A stretch of 9,706 bases of DNA from an uncultured Collinsella sp. (GCA_900547285.1 URGF01000064.1:1-9706); one strand, 5' to 3'; shown: positions 1 to 6,044, counted from the first letter of the stretch. Program-made: numbers and translations. The notes: a model not told the origin generated them from the letters alone.

Positions 1-36
1 TTAGCGAAACTGGTGAAAAATAGATTGACGCTAACA
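1..36. other. Possible terminus of a second mobile element interrupting orfB
   Basis: The orfB reading frame stops being transposase-like at about position 37 and then meets TAG (33-31). On the minus strand the abutting sequence begins TGTTAGCGTCAATC and is clearly AT-richer than the IS body. It starts with TG, as many IS ends do, and carries a short TTAGCG (1-6) / CGCTAA (29-34) inverted repeat. The general look (TG start, then CAATCTATTTTTCACCAG) recalls the ends of IS21-family elements, but this is from memory and only 36 bases are visible. A plain deletion junction is the main alternative. Confidence 0.3.
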
Positions 37-201
37 GGTGGGAGCCTTCGGGTGCGACAGCGCGTAGTAGTAGCTCGCCCTCGCCAGGCCGGCGCACTCG
101 AGCAGGTCGGCGAGGGGGTATTGCCCTGAAAGCCCGCTCACGACCGCGGCCTTCTCGCCGTTCGAGAGCGTTTCTCCGCCTTCAGGGCGATCGATTTTTT
201 T
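31..201 (-). pseudogene. Truncated orfB (transposase catalytic subunit, N-terminal stub)
   Basis: This reading frame is -1 relative to orfA and is entered at the A7 slippery run. It encodes about 55 residues, including EKAAVVSGLSGQYPLADLLECAGLARASYYYAL, the typical N-terminal region of IS150-group OrfB proteins (the (L)ARSTYYY-type helix). It then ends HPKAPTC-stop. Family members normally continue for more than 200 further residues, which carry the rve/DDE integrase core. That core is absent, so this is a broken gene. The frame changes character at about position 37, which points to an insertion or deletion breakpoint rather than a simple nonsense mutation. Confidence 0.75.
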
Positions 202-653
202 AGGTAGGCGTTCTCCGCCTCGAGCCTCTTGATCCTGCGCTCGAGCTCCTGCTCGCGCGTCGTCTCCCCGGACGGGGAGCCGGACCCCCTCGGCCTCCCC
301 CTGGGCTTTGGCCTGAGCACCTCCGGGCCCTCCTCCCTGTAGGCCTTCAGCCATTTCTTGAAAGGGCTTGGCGAGGCTATCCCGAACTTCTCCATGGCCT
401 CGGGCTTCGTCATGCCCTCGTCGACGACCGCCCTGACGGCGGCCAGCTTCGTCTCGAACGAATAGGCGGTGTGCTTCTTTCCCATCATGGCCAGAACCTC
501 GATACCAGCAGACCTGTAGGTGCACAGCCATTCTCTCACGGTTTCCTCCGGCATCCCGAGAAGGGCCGCGATCGCCGTGCGGCCGTGCCCCTCGTCGTGC
601 AGCTCTGTCGCTCGCAGTCTCATCCCGACGTCGTACAAAGCGTTTCCAGCCAT
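138..653 (-). CDS. IS3-family transposase OrfA (DNA-binding subunit)
   Basis: OrfA is the regulatory and DNA-binding subunit of IS150-group elements, here 171 residues. There are two helix-turn-helix segments, at about residues 22-46 (GHGRTAIAALLGMPEETVREWL) and about 78-103 (KPEAMEKFGI...FKKWLKAYREEG). A basic linker follows (KPRGRPRGSGS), then a heptad-like stretch at about 132-157 (REQELERRIKRLEAENAYLKK) for oligomerisation. The start at 653 is chosen because GGGAGG at 661-666 sits about 7 bases upstream. An in-frame ATG at 668 would add MGGFF but has no Shine-Dalgarno of its own and lies inside a hairpin. The frame is open with no visible damage. The partner orfB is truncated. Confidence 0.85.
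   Translation of the reverse strand: MAGNALYDVGMRLRATELHDEGHGRTAIAALLGMPEETVREWLCTYRSAGIEVLAMMGKKHTAYSFETKLAAVRAVVDEGMTKPEAMEKFGIASPSPFKKWLKAYREEGPEVLRPKPRGRPRGSGSPSGETTREQELERRIKRLEAENAYLKKSIALKAEKRSRTARRPRS
195..201 (-). other. A AAA AAA programmed -1 frameshift site between orfA and orfB
   Basis: On the minus strand the run of seven A residues is read CTA AAA AAA TCG in the orfA frame, which is the canonical X XXY YYZ phase. Slipping back one base gives AAA AAA ATC, exactly the orfB frame. A small hairpin (CGCC-CTGAA-GGCG) follows a few bases downstream and could act as the stimulator. IS3-family elements use this arrangement to make the OrfAB fusion transposase. In this copy the fusion would end prematurely. 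Confidence 0.7.
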
Positions 654-654
654 A

Positions 655-692
655 AAAAAGCCTCCCATTTCTTGTGTCCAAGAAATGGGAGG
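655..692 (-). terminator. Perfect 14-bp hairpin plus T-run over the orfA ribosome binding site
   Basis: CCTCCCATTTCTTG (661-674) and CAAGAAATGGGAGG (679-692) are perfect inverse complements with a 4-base loop. In the orfA direction the stem is followed by C and six T residues (659-654), the form of an intrinsic terminator. The 3' arm contains the GGGAGG ribosome binding site for orfA. A transcript entering from outside the IS would therefore fold into a terminator-like hairpin that also hides the Shine-Dalgarno. Several insertion sequences (IS10, IS200) protect themselves from impinging transcription with structures of this kind; that role here is inferred. Confidence 0.65.
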
Positions 693-699
693 CAGTTCA
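675..699 (-). repeat. Left terminal inverted repeat of the IS150-group element
   Basis: Read on the minus strand from 699, the sequence begins TGAACTGCCTCCC and continues to TTGGACA at 681-675. This matches the general pattern of IS150-type ends, a TGTACTGC-like start followed by a C-run and TTGGAC. The outer boundary is placed at the TG dinucleotide. The matching right end lies outside the window or has been lost, so the call rests on one end plus position just upstream of orfA. Confidence 0.6.
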
Positions 700-920
700 A
701 CTTCGTGCGGCGGGGGTTCTTTCGTCCTGCGGAATGCGCTGGGAAGTTACCCCATGCGGCCAGCTGCGGGATCTTAGTCGCGTTGGAACAAGCAACCCGA
801 CATATATATCTGAATTTGGATGGGAGGGGCTTGTTGCTGGTAGGGGCGTTGAAGTGCGAGTGACGCTTTGGGATGCGTGGCGGCCTGGGTTGGGGCGATG
901 CTTTGGGATGAGGTTCTTAC
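700..920. other. Intergenic region between the IS end and tetR; no gene seen
   Basis: No convincing coding frame occupies this stretch; the open frames on both strands show no recognisable family features. It holds an imperfect direct repeat, GACGCTTTGGGATG (862-875) and GATGCTTTGGGATG (897-910), and an AT-rich patch near 802-818. A 7-bp inverted pair AACAAGC/GCTTGTT lies at 787-793 and 830-836. No clear T-tailed terminator follows tetR on the minus strand. Confidence 0.5.
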
Positions 921-1460
921 TTAGTTGAAGAGGGGTTTTATGGCTGAGAGGTAGTCTTTGGCTACGTCCTCTTTTGGGGCTTGGAAGTTGTGCCAGGCCC
1001 ACCATTGGACCATTCCTACGAAGCTTGAGGCTATGTGGTGTAGTAGGAAGCTTCGGTCCATGGTGGCGGCGGGGCCGTTTGGGTCGGTAGGGACGGTTTC
1101 GGCTGCGCGCGACATGATGGTCTTGCGGAGGCAGTCGGCGAAGACGCGTGAGCCGGCGCCGGCTACGAGGGCTCGAACGCCCTGGCGGCGCTCCCAGAGG
1201 TTGTTGAGGATATGCTCGACCTGTACGAGCGGGTCATCGAGGGGCGTACCGTCATCGTCGAGGGCATGGGTGCAGATGTCGCGCACGAGCTCAGCGAGCA
1301 GGTCATCTTTGCTCTTGAAGAGGCCGTAGAACGTGGCCCGACCCACATGGGCGCGAGCAATGATGTCGCCGACGGTGATCTTGCCGTAGTCCTCCTCGCG
1401 AAGGAGCTCGGAAAACGCCGCAACGATGGCGGCACGGCTTTTTGCCTTGCGGGCATCCAT
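921..1460 (-). CDS. TetR/AcrR-family transcriptional regulator
   Basis: This 179-residue protein has a classical TetR N-terminal DNA-binding domain. SRAAIVAAFSELLREEDYGKITVGDII runs into the helix-turn-helix at about residues 29-51 (DIIARAHVGRATFYGLFKSKDDL). The C-terminal helical domain (about 60-179) is divergent, as usual in the family, and shows no ligand clue. The ATG lies 2 bp past the larC stop with no strong ribosome binding site of its own, so translation is probably coupled to larC and the gene is the last member of the larB-larC unit. It may regulate that unit or a distant target. A candidate operator-like inverted repeat lies upstream of larB, but nothing ties the two together directly. 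Confidence 0.85.
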   Translation of the reverse strand: MDARKAKSRAAIVAAFSELLREEDYGKITVGDIIARAHVGRATFYGLFKSKDDLLAELVRDICTHALDDDGTPLDDPLVQVEHILNNLWERRQGVRALVAGAGSRVFADCLRKTIMSRAAETVPTDPNGPAATMDRSFLLHHIASSFVGMVQWWAWHNFQAPKEDVAKDYLSAIKPLFN

Positions 1461-1462
1461 GG

Positions 1463-2374
1463 TTATGCGTCCGCGTCAACGAGCAGGCAGCGGAGCGTAC
1501 CGGAGCAACCCTCGTAGGGGCGCTTACCGGCGCCGTAGCCGACGGCCTCGATGCGGTAGCGGGCCGGCAGGTGCTCGGACGTGCGCAGCGCGGCGACGAT
1601 GGCGGCGCCCGTGGGCGTCACGAGCTCGCCGGCGACCGGTGCAGGCGTGAGGGCGATATTGCCCGCCTGACACAGGTTGACGACAGCGGGGACGGGAATG
1701 GGCATGAGGCCGTGGGCGCAGCGGATGGTGCCGTGGCCCTCGGAGAGCGACTCGACTACGATGTCCTCAATACCCAGGTCGTCGAGGCAGATGGCGACAG
1801 AGCAGACGTCGACGATGGAGTCGACGGCGCCCACCTCGTGGAACATGACGGTGTCGGGCGTTTTGCCGTGAGCCTTTGCCTCGGCAGCGGCGAGTGCGGA
1901 AAAAATGGCGAGGGCGCGACGCTTGGCGCCATCGCTTAGCTGTGAACCGTCGATGATGGCGGTGACGTCCGCCAAAGAGCGGTGGTGATGGTGGTGGGCG
2001 TGATGATGGCCCTCGTGGCCATGGCCGTGGGCCTCATGCTCATGCGTGTGCTCGTGTTCGTGCTCGTCATGGTCATGATGATGGTGTTCGTGCTCATGTG
2101 CGTGCTCGGCAGCTGCTTCGTTGCCGTAGAGCCAGGCCATGTCGTGGTCGTGGTTCTCGAGCCCCTCTGCCAACTGAACGTCAAAGTCGCAGGTGTCGAT
2201 GCCATGCTTGTTTACGCGCGTTACAGCGATCGAAAAGCCGTCGACCGGCAGCGTGGCGAGCTGTTCGCGCAGGTGCTCCTCGCTGGCGCCCAGGTCGAGC
2301 AGGGCCGCGACGGTCATATCGCCGCTGATGCCCGAAGTGCCGTCGATGATAAGCGTGTGCTGATGGTTGGACAT
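1463..2374 (-). CDS. larC: LarC1-type nickel-pincer cofactor protein (LarC without LarC2 domain)
   Basis: LarC is the CTP-dependent cyclometallase that inserts nickel into the pyridinium pincer nucleotide used by lactate racemase and related LarA enzymes. This 303-residue protein shows the family N-terminal motif DGTSGISGDM (11-20), a histidine-rich metal-handling segment (24 His among residues 91-131) leading into RSLADV, then FHEVGAVDSIVDV (178-190), LVTPTGAAI (251-259) and GYGAGKRPYEG (279-289). It stops at about the point where single-chain LarC proteins (about 400 residues) enter the C-terminal LarC2 domain with its NIDD(M) and MKK motifs. TAA is followed 2 bp later by tetR, and no other frame there looks like LarC2. 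In Lactiplantibacillus plantarum LarC1 and LarC2 are separate frames joined by frameshifting. Here only the first part exists. AGGAG overlapping the larB stop supports the start at 2374. Confidence 0.85.
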   Translation of the reverse strand: MSNHQHTLIIDGTSGISGDMTVAALLDLGASEEHLREQLATLPVDGFSIAVTRVNKHGIDTCDFDVQLAEGLENHDHDMAWLYGNEAAAEHAHEHEHHHHDHDEHEHEHTHEHEAHGHGHEGHHHAHHHHHRSLADVTAIIDGSQLSDGAKRRALAIFSALAAAEAKAHGKTPDTVMFHEVGAVDSIVDVCSVAICLDDLGIEDIVVESLSEGHGTIRCAHGLMPIPVPAVVNLCQAGNIALTPAPVAGELVTPTGAAIVAALRTSEHLPARYRIEAVGYGAGKRPYEGCSGTLRCLLVDADA

Positions 2375-2384
2375 GGAATGCTCC

Positions 2385-3167
2385 TTAACGGGCGCAGGAT
2401 GTGCCGGCGCTCAGATGATTGATAAGACTTGCCTGGTAGGCGGCACCAAAGCCGTTATCGATATTGACGACCGATACGCCGCTGGCGCAGGAGTTGAGCA
2501 TGGCGAGCAGCGCGGCTACGCCTCCAAAATTTGCGCCGTAGCCCACGCTGGTGGGAACGGCGATGACCGGACAGCTCACCAGACCGCCGATAACGCTCGC
2601 CAGGGCGCCCTCCATGCCGGCGATGGCGATGACCACCTGCGCCTGGGCAAGTTCCTCGGCATGCGCGAGCAGGCGGTGCAGGCCTGCGACACCTACGTCG
2701 TAGAGGCGGTCGACCTCGTTGCCATAGAATTCGGCCGTCAACGCGGCTTCCTCGGCGACGGGCAGGTCGCTCGTACCGGCGCAGGCGACAACGATGCGTC
2801 CGTTGCCGGTAGGGGAGGGCTTGCCGCCCACGAGGGCGAGCTGTGCGTCTGGGACATATCCCAGGTCGATGCCGTTGCCGAGGAGCTTCGAGGCGCGGGC
2901 TGCCTTTTCGGCGTCCAGGCGCGTGACCAGGATGCGCACCTGGCCGGCATTGAGTAATGCTTTGATAATGGCGGCAATCTGCTCGGCGGTTTTACCGGCG
3001 CCGTAGACAACCTCGCCGGCTCCCTGGCGCACCCCGCGCGAAAGATCGAGCTGCGCAAAACCCAGATCGGCGGTTGGCGCCGTCTGGAGGCGCGTGAGGG
3101 CGACTGCCGGGGTGACTACTCCGTCGGCAACATCGCTCAGCAATTGCTCAAGATCTCGCTTATCCAT
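2385..3167 (-). CDS. larB: LarB, pyridinium-3,5-biscarboxylate mononucleotide synthase
   Basis: LarB carries out the first step of nickel-pincer nucleotide synthesis, carboxylating nicotinic acid adenine dinucleotide at C5 of the pyridinium ring and releasing AMP. The 260-residue product has a PurE-like (AIR carboxylase) fold region. Visible motifs are AGTSDLPVAEEA (130-141), AGMEGALASVIGGL (183-196), PTSVGYGANFGG (205-216) and LNSCASGVSVVNIDNGFGA (224-242). Cys227 lies in the position of the catalytic cysteine of the family. The start at 3167 is chosen because GAAGGGA lies about 8 bases upstream; an in-frame upstream ATG (3200) lacks this. The stop is 10 bp before larC, so the two are cotranscribed. 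Neither larE nor larA is in the window. Confidence 0.9.
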   Translation of the reverse strand: MDKRDLEQLLSDVADGVVTPAVALTRLQTAPTADLGFAQLDLSRGVRQGAGEVVYGAGKTAEQIAAIIKALLNAGQVRILVTRLDAEKAARASKLLGNGIDLGYVPDAQLALVGGKPSPTGNGRIVVACAGTSDLPVAEEAALTAEFYGNEVDRLYDVGVAGLHRLLAHAEELAQAQVVIAIAGMEGALASVIGGLVSCPVIAVPTSVGYGANFGGVAALLAMLNSCASGVSVVNIDNGFGAAYQASLINHLSAGTSCAR

Positions 3168-3190
3168 ATATGTTCCCTTCGACGGCGCAA

Positions 3191-3220
3191 AGTCTAGCAC
3201 TCAAAGGGTATGTTTCCGAA
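3191..3220 (-). promoter_or_regulatory. Candidate larB promoter
   Basis: On the minus strand an extended -10 candidate TGC-TAGACT (hexamer at 3196-3191) lies 18 bases after TTCGGA (3220-3215). This would start transcription close to 3184, leaving a short leader before the ribosome binding site. The -35 is weak (TTCGGA against TTGACA), and it falls inside one arm of the inverted repeat, as expected for a regulated promoter. Confidence 0.35.
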
Positions 3221-3245
3221 CACTAAGACAAAATTGTTCGGAAAC
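3212..3245. promoter_or_regulatory. Perfect 11-bp inverted repeat upstream of larB (operator candidate)
   Basis: GTTTCCGAACA (3212-3222) and TGTTCGGAAAC (3235-3245) are exact inverse complements separated by 12 bases. Arm centres are 23 bp apart, near two helical turns. No T-run follows either arm, so an intrinsic terminator is unlikely. The position, between serB and larB and overlapping the likely -35 of larB, fits a protein-binding site that controls larB-larC-tetR. The binding protein is unknown; the downstream TetR protein is one candidate. Confidence 0.55.
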
Positions 3246-3281
3246 TATAGGACAGACTGATTCTCTTGTTAGAAAGATCGA

Positions 3282-3917
3282 CTAGTCGCGCAGGATGATG
3301 TCCATGGCGAGCATCAGGTTGCGCTCATCGATGGCAAACGGGGCGGCTTCGCGCGTCTTGGGCTTGGCGCAAAACGCGATGCCCGTGCCCGCGGCCTGAA
3401 TCATGGGGATGTCGTTGGCGCCGTCACCGATCGCGACGGTGTGGGCCATGTCGACACCGCACTCAACCGCCCAATCCAGCAGCTGGATGAGCTTGGACTC
3501 CTTGGTCACAATGTCGGCAGCCAACTTACCGGTGAGCTTGCCGTCCACGACCTCCAGACGATTGGCCAGGCAAAAGTCGATGCCCGCGGCGGCCACGATC
3601 TTGTCAGCGACCTCGTGAAAGCCGCCGCTTACCACGCCGACCTTCCAGCCTTTGCTGTGCGCCGAGCGCACAAGCTCCAGCGCGCCGGGGGTAAACGTCA
3701 CGCGCTCAAAGGTGCGCTCGAACACACTCTCGTCCAAGCCGGCAAGCAGCCCCACGCGCTCCTCGAGCGCCTGCTTAAAGTCCAGCTCGCCGCGCATAGC
3801 GCGCTCGGTGATTTGCGCAACTTGCTCGCCCACGCCGGCCTCCTCGCCCAACAGGTCGATGACCTCCTGGTTGATGAGCGTGGAGTCGATATCCATAACA
3901 ATGAGGCGTGCAGTCAT
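3282..3917 (-). CDS. serB: Phosphoserine phosphatase (HAD family)
   Basis: SerB removes phosphate from O-phosphoserine, the last step of serine synthesis, in the cytoplasm. The 211-residue product shows all HAD motifs: motif I DIDST at residues 9-13 (nucleophile Asp9, acid/base Asp11), motif II VVSGGF, the motif III region with a lysine in VTKESK, and motif IV GDGANDIPM. The cap sequence with E(R)VGLLAG and the length are typical of the short SerB form without an ACT domain. The start at 3917 is preferred because GGAAAGG precedes it and because the HAD nucleophile normally lies near residue 10; the ATG at 3962 would add 15 unlikely residues. The gene precedes larB on the same strand by 114 bp. 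A related HAD phosphatase with other specificity cannot be excluded. Confidence 0.88.
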   Translation of the reverse strand: MTARLIVMDIDSTLINQEVIDLLGEEAGVGEQVAQITERAMRGELDFKQALEERVGLLAGLDESVFERTFERVTFTPGALELVRSAHSKGWKVGVVSGGFHEVADKIVAAAGIDFCLANRLEVVDGKLTGKLAADIVTKESKLIQLLDWAVECGVDMAHTVAIGDGANDIPMIQAAGTGIAFCAKPKTREAAPFAIDERNLMLAMDIILRD

Positions 3918-4173
3918 GACGGGCCTTTCCAAGTGCTGTTTTATTGGGGCATATTGTCGCACGTGAATAGCGCGGGCGGGTGCCGCGGTGCGTCAATTGT
4001 TTCGTCTCCGTCAAGTCTTTGGGCAAGAGCTACTTTTTCGTGGTACATCGACGCGGGTGCGATAAGATAGAACGCCATGTCCGGCTGCGCGGTTTACGCA
4101 GGCTGGGCAAATCTGTACGACGCCGCCCGGAACGACACGGGGCGGCACAGATCCATAAAGGAGGATCACTGGT
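3918..4173. other. Divergent intergenic region between serB and aspS
   Basis: This 256-bp region must carry the start signals of serB (minus) and aspS (plus). On the minus strand a TTGACG box lies at 3996-3991, but no good -10 stands at 17 bases. On the plus strand TAAGAT (4063-4068) is a possible -10 with a poor -35. The aspS side carries a strong leader hairpin. No gene is seen, and no T-box consensus (TGGNACCGCG) is present. Confidence 0.45.
4111..4152 (+). promoter_or_regulatory. aspS leader hairpin
   Basis: ATCTGT (4111-4116) pairs with ACAGAT (4147-4152), and GCCGCCC (4122-4128) pairs with GGGCGGC (4140-4146), giving 13 base pairs with a 5-base bulge (ACGAC) on one side and an 11-base loop. 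The structure ends 4 bases before the aspS ribosome binding site AAAGGAGG (4157-4164). There is no T-run after it, so it is not a simple terminator. It may be a regulatory or stabilising element in the aspS mRNA. It lacks T-box hallmarks. Confidence 0.45.
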
Positions 4174-5961
4174 ATGAGCCAGACCCGTCCCATCGATGAG
4201 CATTCCATGCACACCCGTACCTGCGGCGAGCTTCGCTTCGAGAACGTGGGCGAAGAGGTCACCCTCACCGGTTGGGTGAGCCGTCGCCGCGACCACGGCG
4301 GCCTTATCTTCTGCGACCTTCGCGACCGCGAGGGCATCACGCAGCTCACCTTCGACCCCGAGCACTCCGATGGCGATGCCTTTAAGATCGCCGAGACCAT
4401 GCGTCCCGAGTGGCCCATCAAGATCCACGGCGTCGTGCGCGCCCGTGGCGAGGAGACCACCAACACCAAGCTCGCGACCGGCGAGATCGAGGTCCTGACC
4501 GACCACGCCGAGGTGCTCAACACGTCCGTCACCCCGCCGTTCCAGATTGAGGACGGCATCGAGACGAGCGAGGACACCCGCCTGCGCTATCGCTATCTGG
4601 ACCTCCGTCGTCCCGAGATGATGGCCAACCTCAAGCTGCGCTCCGACTTTACCTTTGCCATTCGCGAGGCGCTGCACAACCGTGAGTTCATGGAGGTCGA
4701 GACGCCCTCCCTGTTCAAGTCCACGCCCGAGGGCGCTCGCGACTTCATCGTTCCCAGCCGTATTCAGCCGGGTAACTTCTACGCCCTGCCGCAGTCCCCG
4801 CAGCTCCTGAAGCAGCTGCTCATGGTCGGTGGCGTCGAGCGCTACTACCAGGTTGCCAAGTGCTTCCGCGACGAGGACCTGCGTGCCGACCGTCAGCCCG
4901 AGTTCACCCAGGTCGATATCGAGATGTCCTTCGTGGACCAGAACGATGTCATGAGCGCGCTCGAGGAGGTTCTTGCCGATGCTTTCGGCCGCATGGGTGT
5001 CGAGATGCCCACGCCGCTGCGTCGCATGGACTATTGGGAGGCCATGGACACCTATGGCTCCGACAAGCCCGATACTCGCTACGGCATGCACCTGGTCGAC
5101 CTGACCGACATCTTTGCCAACTCCAAGTTCAAGGTCTTTGCGACCGCCGCGAACGAGGAGGGCTCCGTCGTCAAGGCCATCAACGCCAAGGGCGCCGGTG
5201 CCTGGGCACGTGCCAAGATCGATAAGCTTGCCGGCGTGGCCTCCACGTTTGGCGCCAAGGGCCTGGCCTGGATCGCTTTCCGCGAGGATGGCTCCATCAA
5301 CAGCCCCATCGTCAAGTTCTTCTCGGACGAGGAGATGGCGGCTCTGCGTGAGCGCATGAACGTCGAGCCCGGCGACCTTGTGATGTTCGCCGCCGGTCCG
5401 CGCCTGCTCTCTGACGAGATCCTGGGCGGCATGCGTTCCCACATGGCTAATGCGCTCGAGATCAAGCGCGAGGGTCACGACTTCTTGTGGGTCGTCAACT
5501 TCCCGCTGTTCCACTGGGACGAGGATCGCAAGGCCTATGCTGCCGAGCACCAGCCCTTTACCCTGCCGACCGAGACCGACATCGCCAAGATCGAGGCCGA
5601 CCCGCTGGCAGCCGGTTCCTGCACCTACGACTTTGTCATGGACGGCTTTGAGGCCGGCGGCGGCGGTATGCGTATCCACAACGCCGAGATGCAGATGTCC
5701 ATGCTCAAGCTCCTGGGCTTTACCGAGGAGCGCGCCGAGTCGCAGTTTGGCTTCCTCATGGAGGCCCTCAAGTTTGGTGCGCCCCCGATGGGCGGTTTCG
5801 CTCTGGGTCTGGACCGCGTGTGCATGCTGCTCACCGGTTCCGACTCCATCCGCGACGTCATGGCGTTCCCCAAGACGGCCAGCGGCTCCGACCTCATGTC
5901 GGGTGCTCCGAGTGCCGTTTCCGGCGCCCAGCTCAAGGACGTCAGCCTGCGCCTGATGTAG
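4174..5961 (+). CDS. aspS: Aspartyl-tRNA synthetase (bacterial type)
   Basis: AspRS charges tRNA-Asp with aspartate. The 595-residue length fits the bacterial class II enzyme. The order is an N-terminal OB-fold anticodon-binding domain (about 1-115, LTGWVSRRRDHGGLIF), the class II catalytic core with QSPQLLKQLLM and motif 2 around FRDEDLRADRQPEFTQVDIEMSF (231-253), the inserted GAD domain (about 300-425), and motif 3 PPMGGFALGLDRVCMLLTG (537-555). The start at 4174 is supported by AAAGGAGG nine bases upstream. Residue His41 in RRRDHGG aligns with His31 of the Pseudomonas aeruginosa enzyme, where nondiscriminating enzymes carry His and E. coli has Leu. This suggests it may also charge tRNA-Asn. 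The second marker position has Glu94 rather than Gly or Lys, so specificity is open. A terminator follows. Confidence 0.96.
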   Translation: MSQTRPIDEHSMHTRTCGELRFENVGEEVTLTGWVSRRRDHGGLIFCDLRDREGITQLTFDPEHSDGDAFKIAETMRPEWPIKIHGVVRARGEETTNTKLATGEIEVLTDHAEVLNTSVTPPFQIEDGIETSEDTRLRYRYLDLRRPEMMANLKLRSDFTFAIREALHNREFMEVETPSLFKSTPEGARDFIVPSRIQPGNFYALPQSPQLLKQLLMVGGVERYYQVAKCFRDEDLRADRQPEFTQVDIEMSFVDQNDVMSALEEVLADAFGRMGVEMPTPLRRMDYWEAMDTYGSDKPDTRYGMHLVDLTDIFANSKFKVFATAANEEGSVVKAINAKGAGAWARAKIDKLAGVASTFGAKGLAWIAFREDGSINSPIVKFFSDEEMAALRERMNVEPGDLVMFAAGPRLLSDEILGGMRSHMANALEIKREGHDFLWVVNFPLFHWDEDRKAYAAEHQPFTLPTETDIAKIEADPLAAGSCTYDFVMDGFEAGGGGMRIHNAEMQMSMLKLLGFTEERAESQFGFLMEALKFGAPPMGGFALGLDRVCMLLTGSDSIRDVMAFPKTASGSDLMSGAPSAVSGAQLKDVSLRLM

Positions 5962-5984
5962 GCGAGCGGCTACATATTGCCCGC

Positions 5985-6019
5985 AACGAGGGAAGGACGC
6001 GCGCCTTCCCTCGTTTTTT
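5985..6019 (+). terminator. Intrinsic terminator after aspS
   Basis: AACGAGGGAAGG (5985-5996) pairs with CCTTCCCTCGTT (6004-6015) over a 7-base loop and runs into six T residues (6014-6019). It lies 23 bp after the aspS stop and separates aspS from the HPr gene. Confidence 0.9.
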
Positions 6020-6044
6020 GTGGGACGGGGGTGCGCCGGTAACG

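Larger units (their letters stand above)
37..699 (-). mobile_element. IS3-family (IS150-group) insertion sequence, 5' part only
   Basis: This is the left part of an IS3-family element transcribed on the minus strand. It has an outer terminal repeat starting TGAACTGCC at 699, orfA with two helix-turn-helix units and a leucine-zipper-like tail, an A AAA AAA slippery site, and the beginning of orfB in the -1 frame. The end resembles IS150-type ends (TGTACTGC...CCC...TTGGAC). The DDE catalytic region and the right terminal repeat are missing, because orfB is broken at about 36/37. The copy therefore cannot make its own transposase, although its OrfA could still be produced. A target-site duplication cannot be assessed with only one end. 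Confidence 0.8.

Noticed and set aside
2030..2115. CRISPR or tandem repeat array in the His-rich region
   Set aside because: The repetition is codon-level and irregular, lies within an intact larC frame, and has no spacer pattern.
1982..2422. Plus-strand open frame with a long Met/Val/Leu stretch that looks like a membrane protein
   Set aside because: It is the reverse complement of the His-codon-rich part of larC (CAT/CAC read as ATG/GTG), so the hydrophobic look is an artefact.
3212..3245. Intrinsic terminator of serB
   Set aside because: The stem is AT/GC mixed with a 12-base loop and no T-run follows in the serB direction, so an operator is the better reading.
4060..4173. T-box riboswitch upstream of aspS
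   Set aside because: A hairpin is present, but the conserved T-box sequence TGGNACCGCG and a downstream terminator are absent.
4030..5679. A 549-codon minus-strand open frame opposite aspS
   Set aside because: It is the same codon-bias shadow effect, with composition rich in Leu, Gly, Val, Asp and His, while the plus strand encodes a complete AspRS with all motifs.
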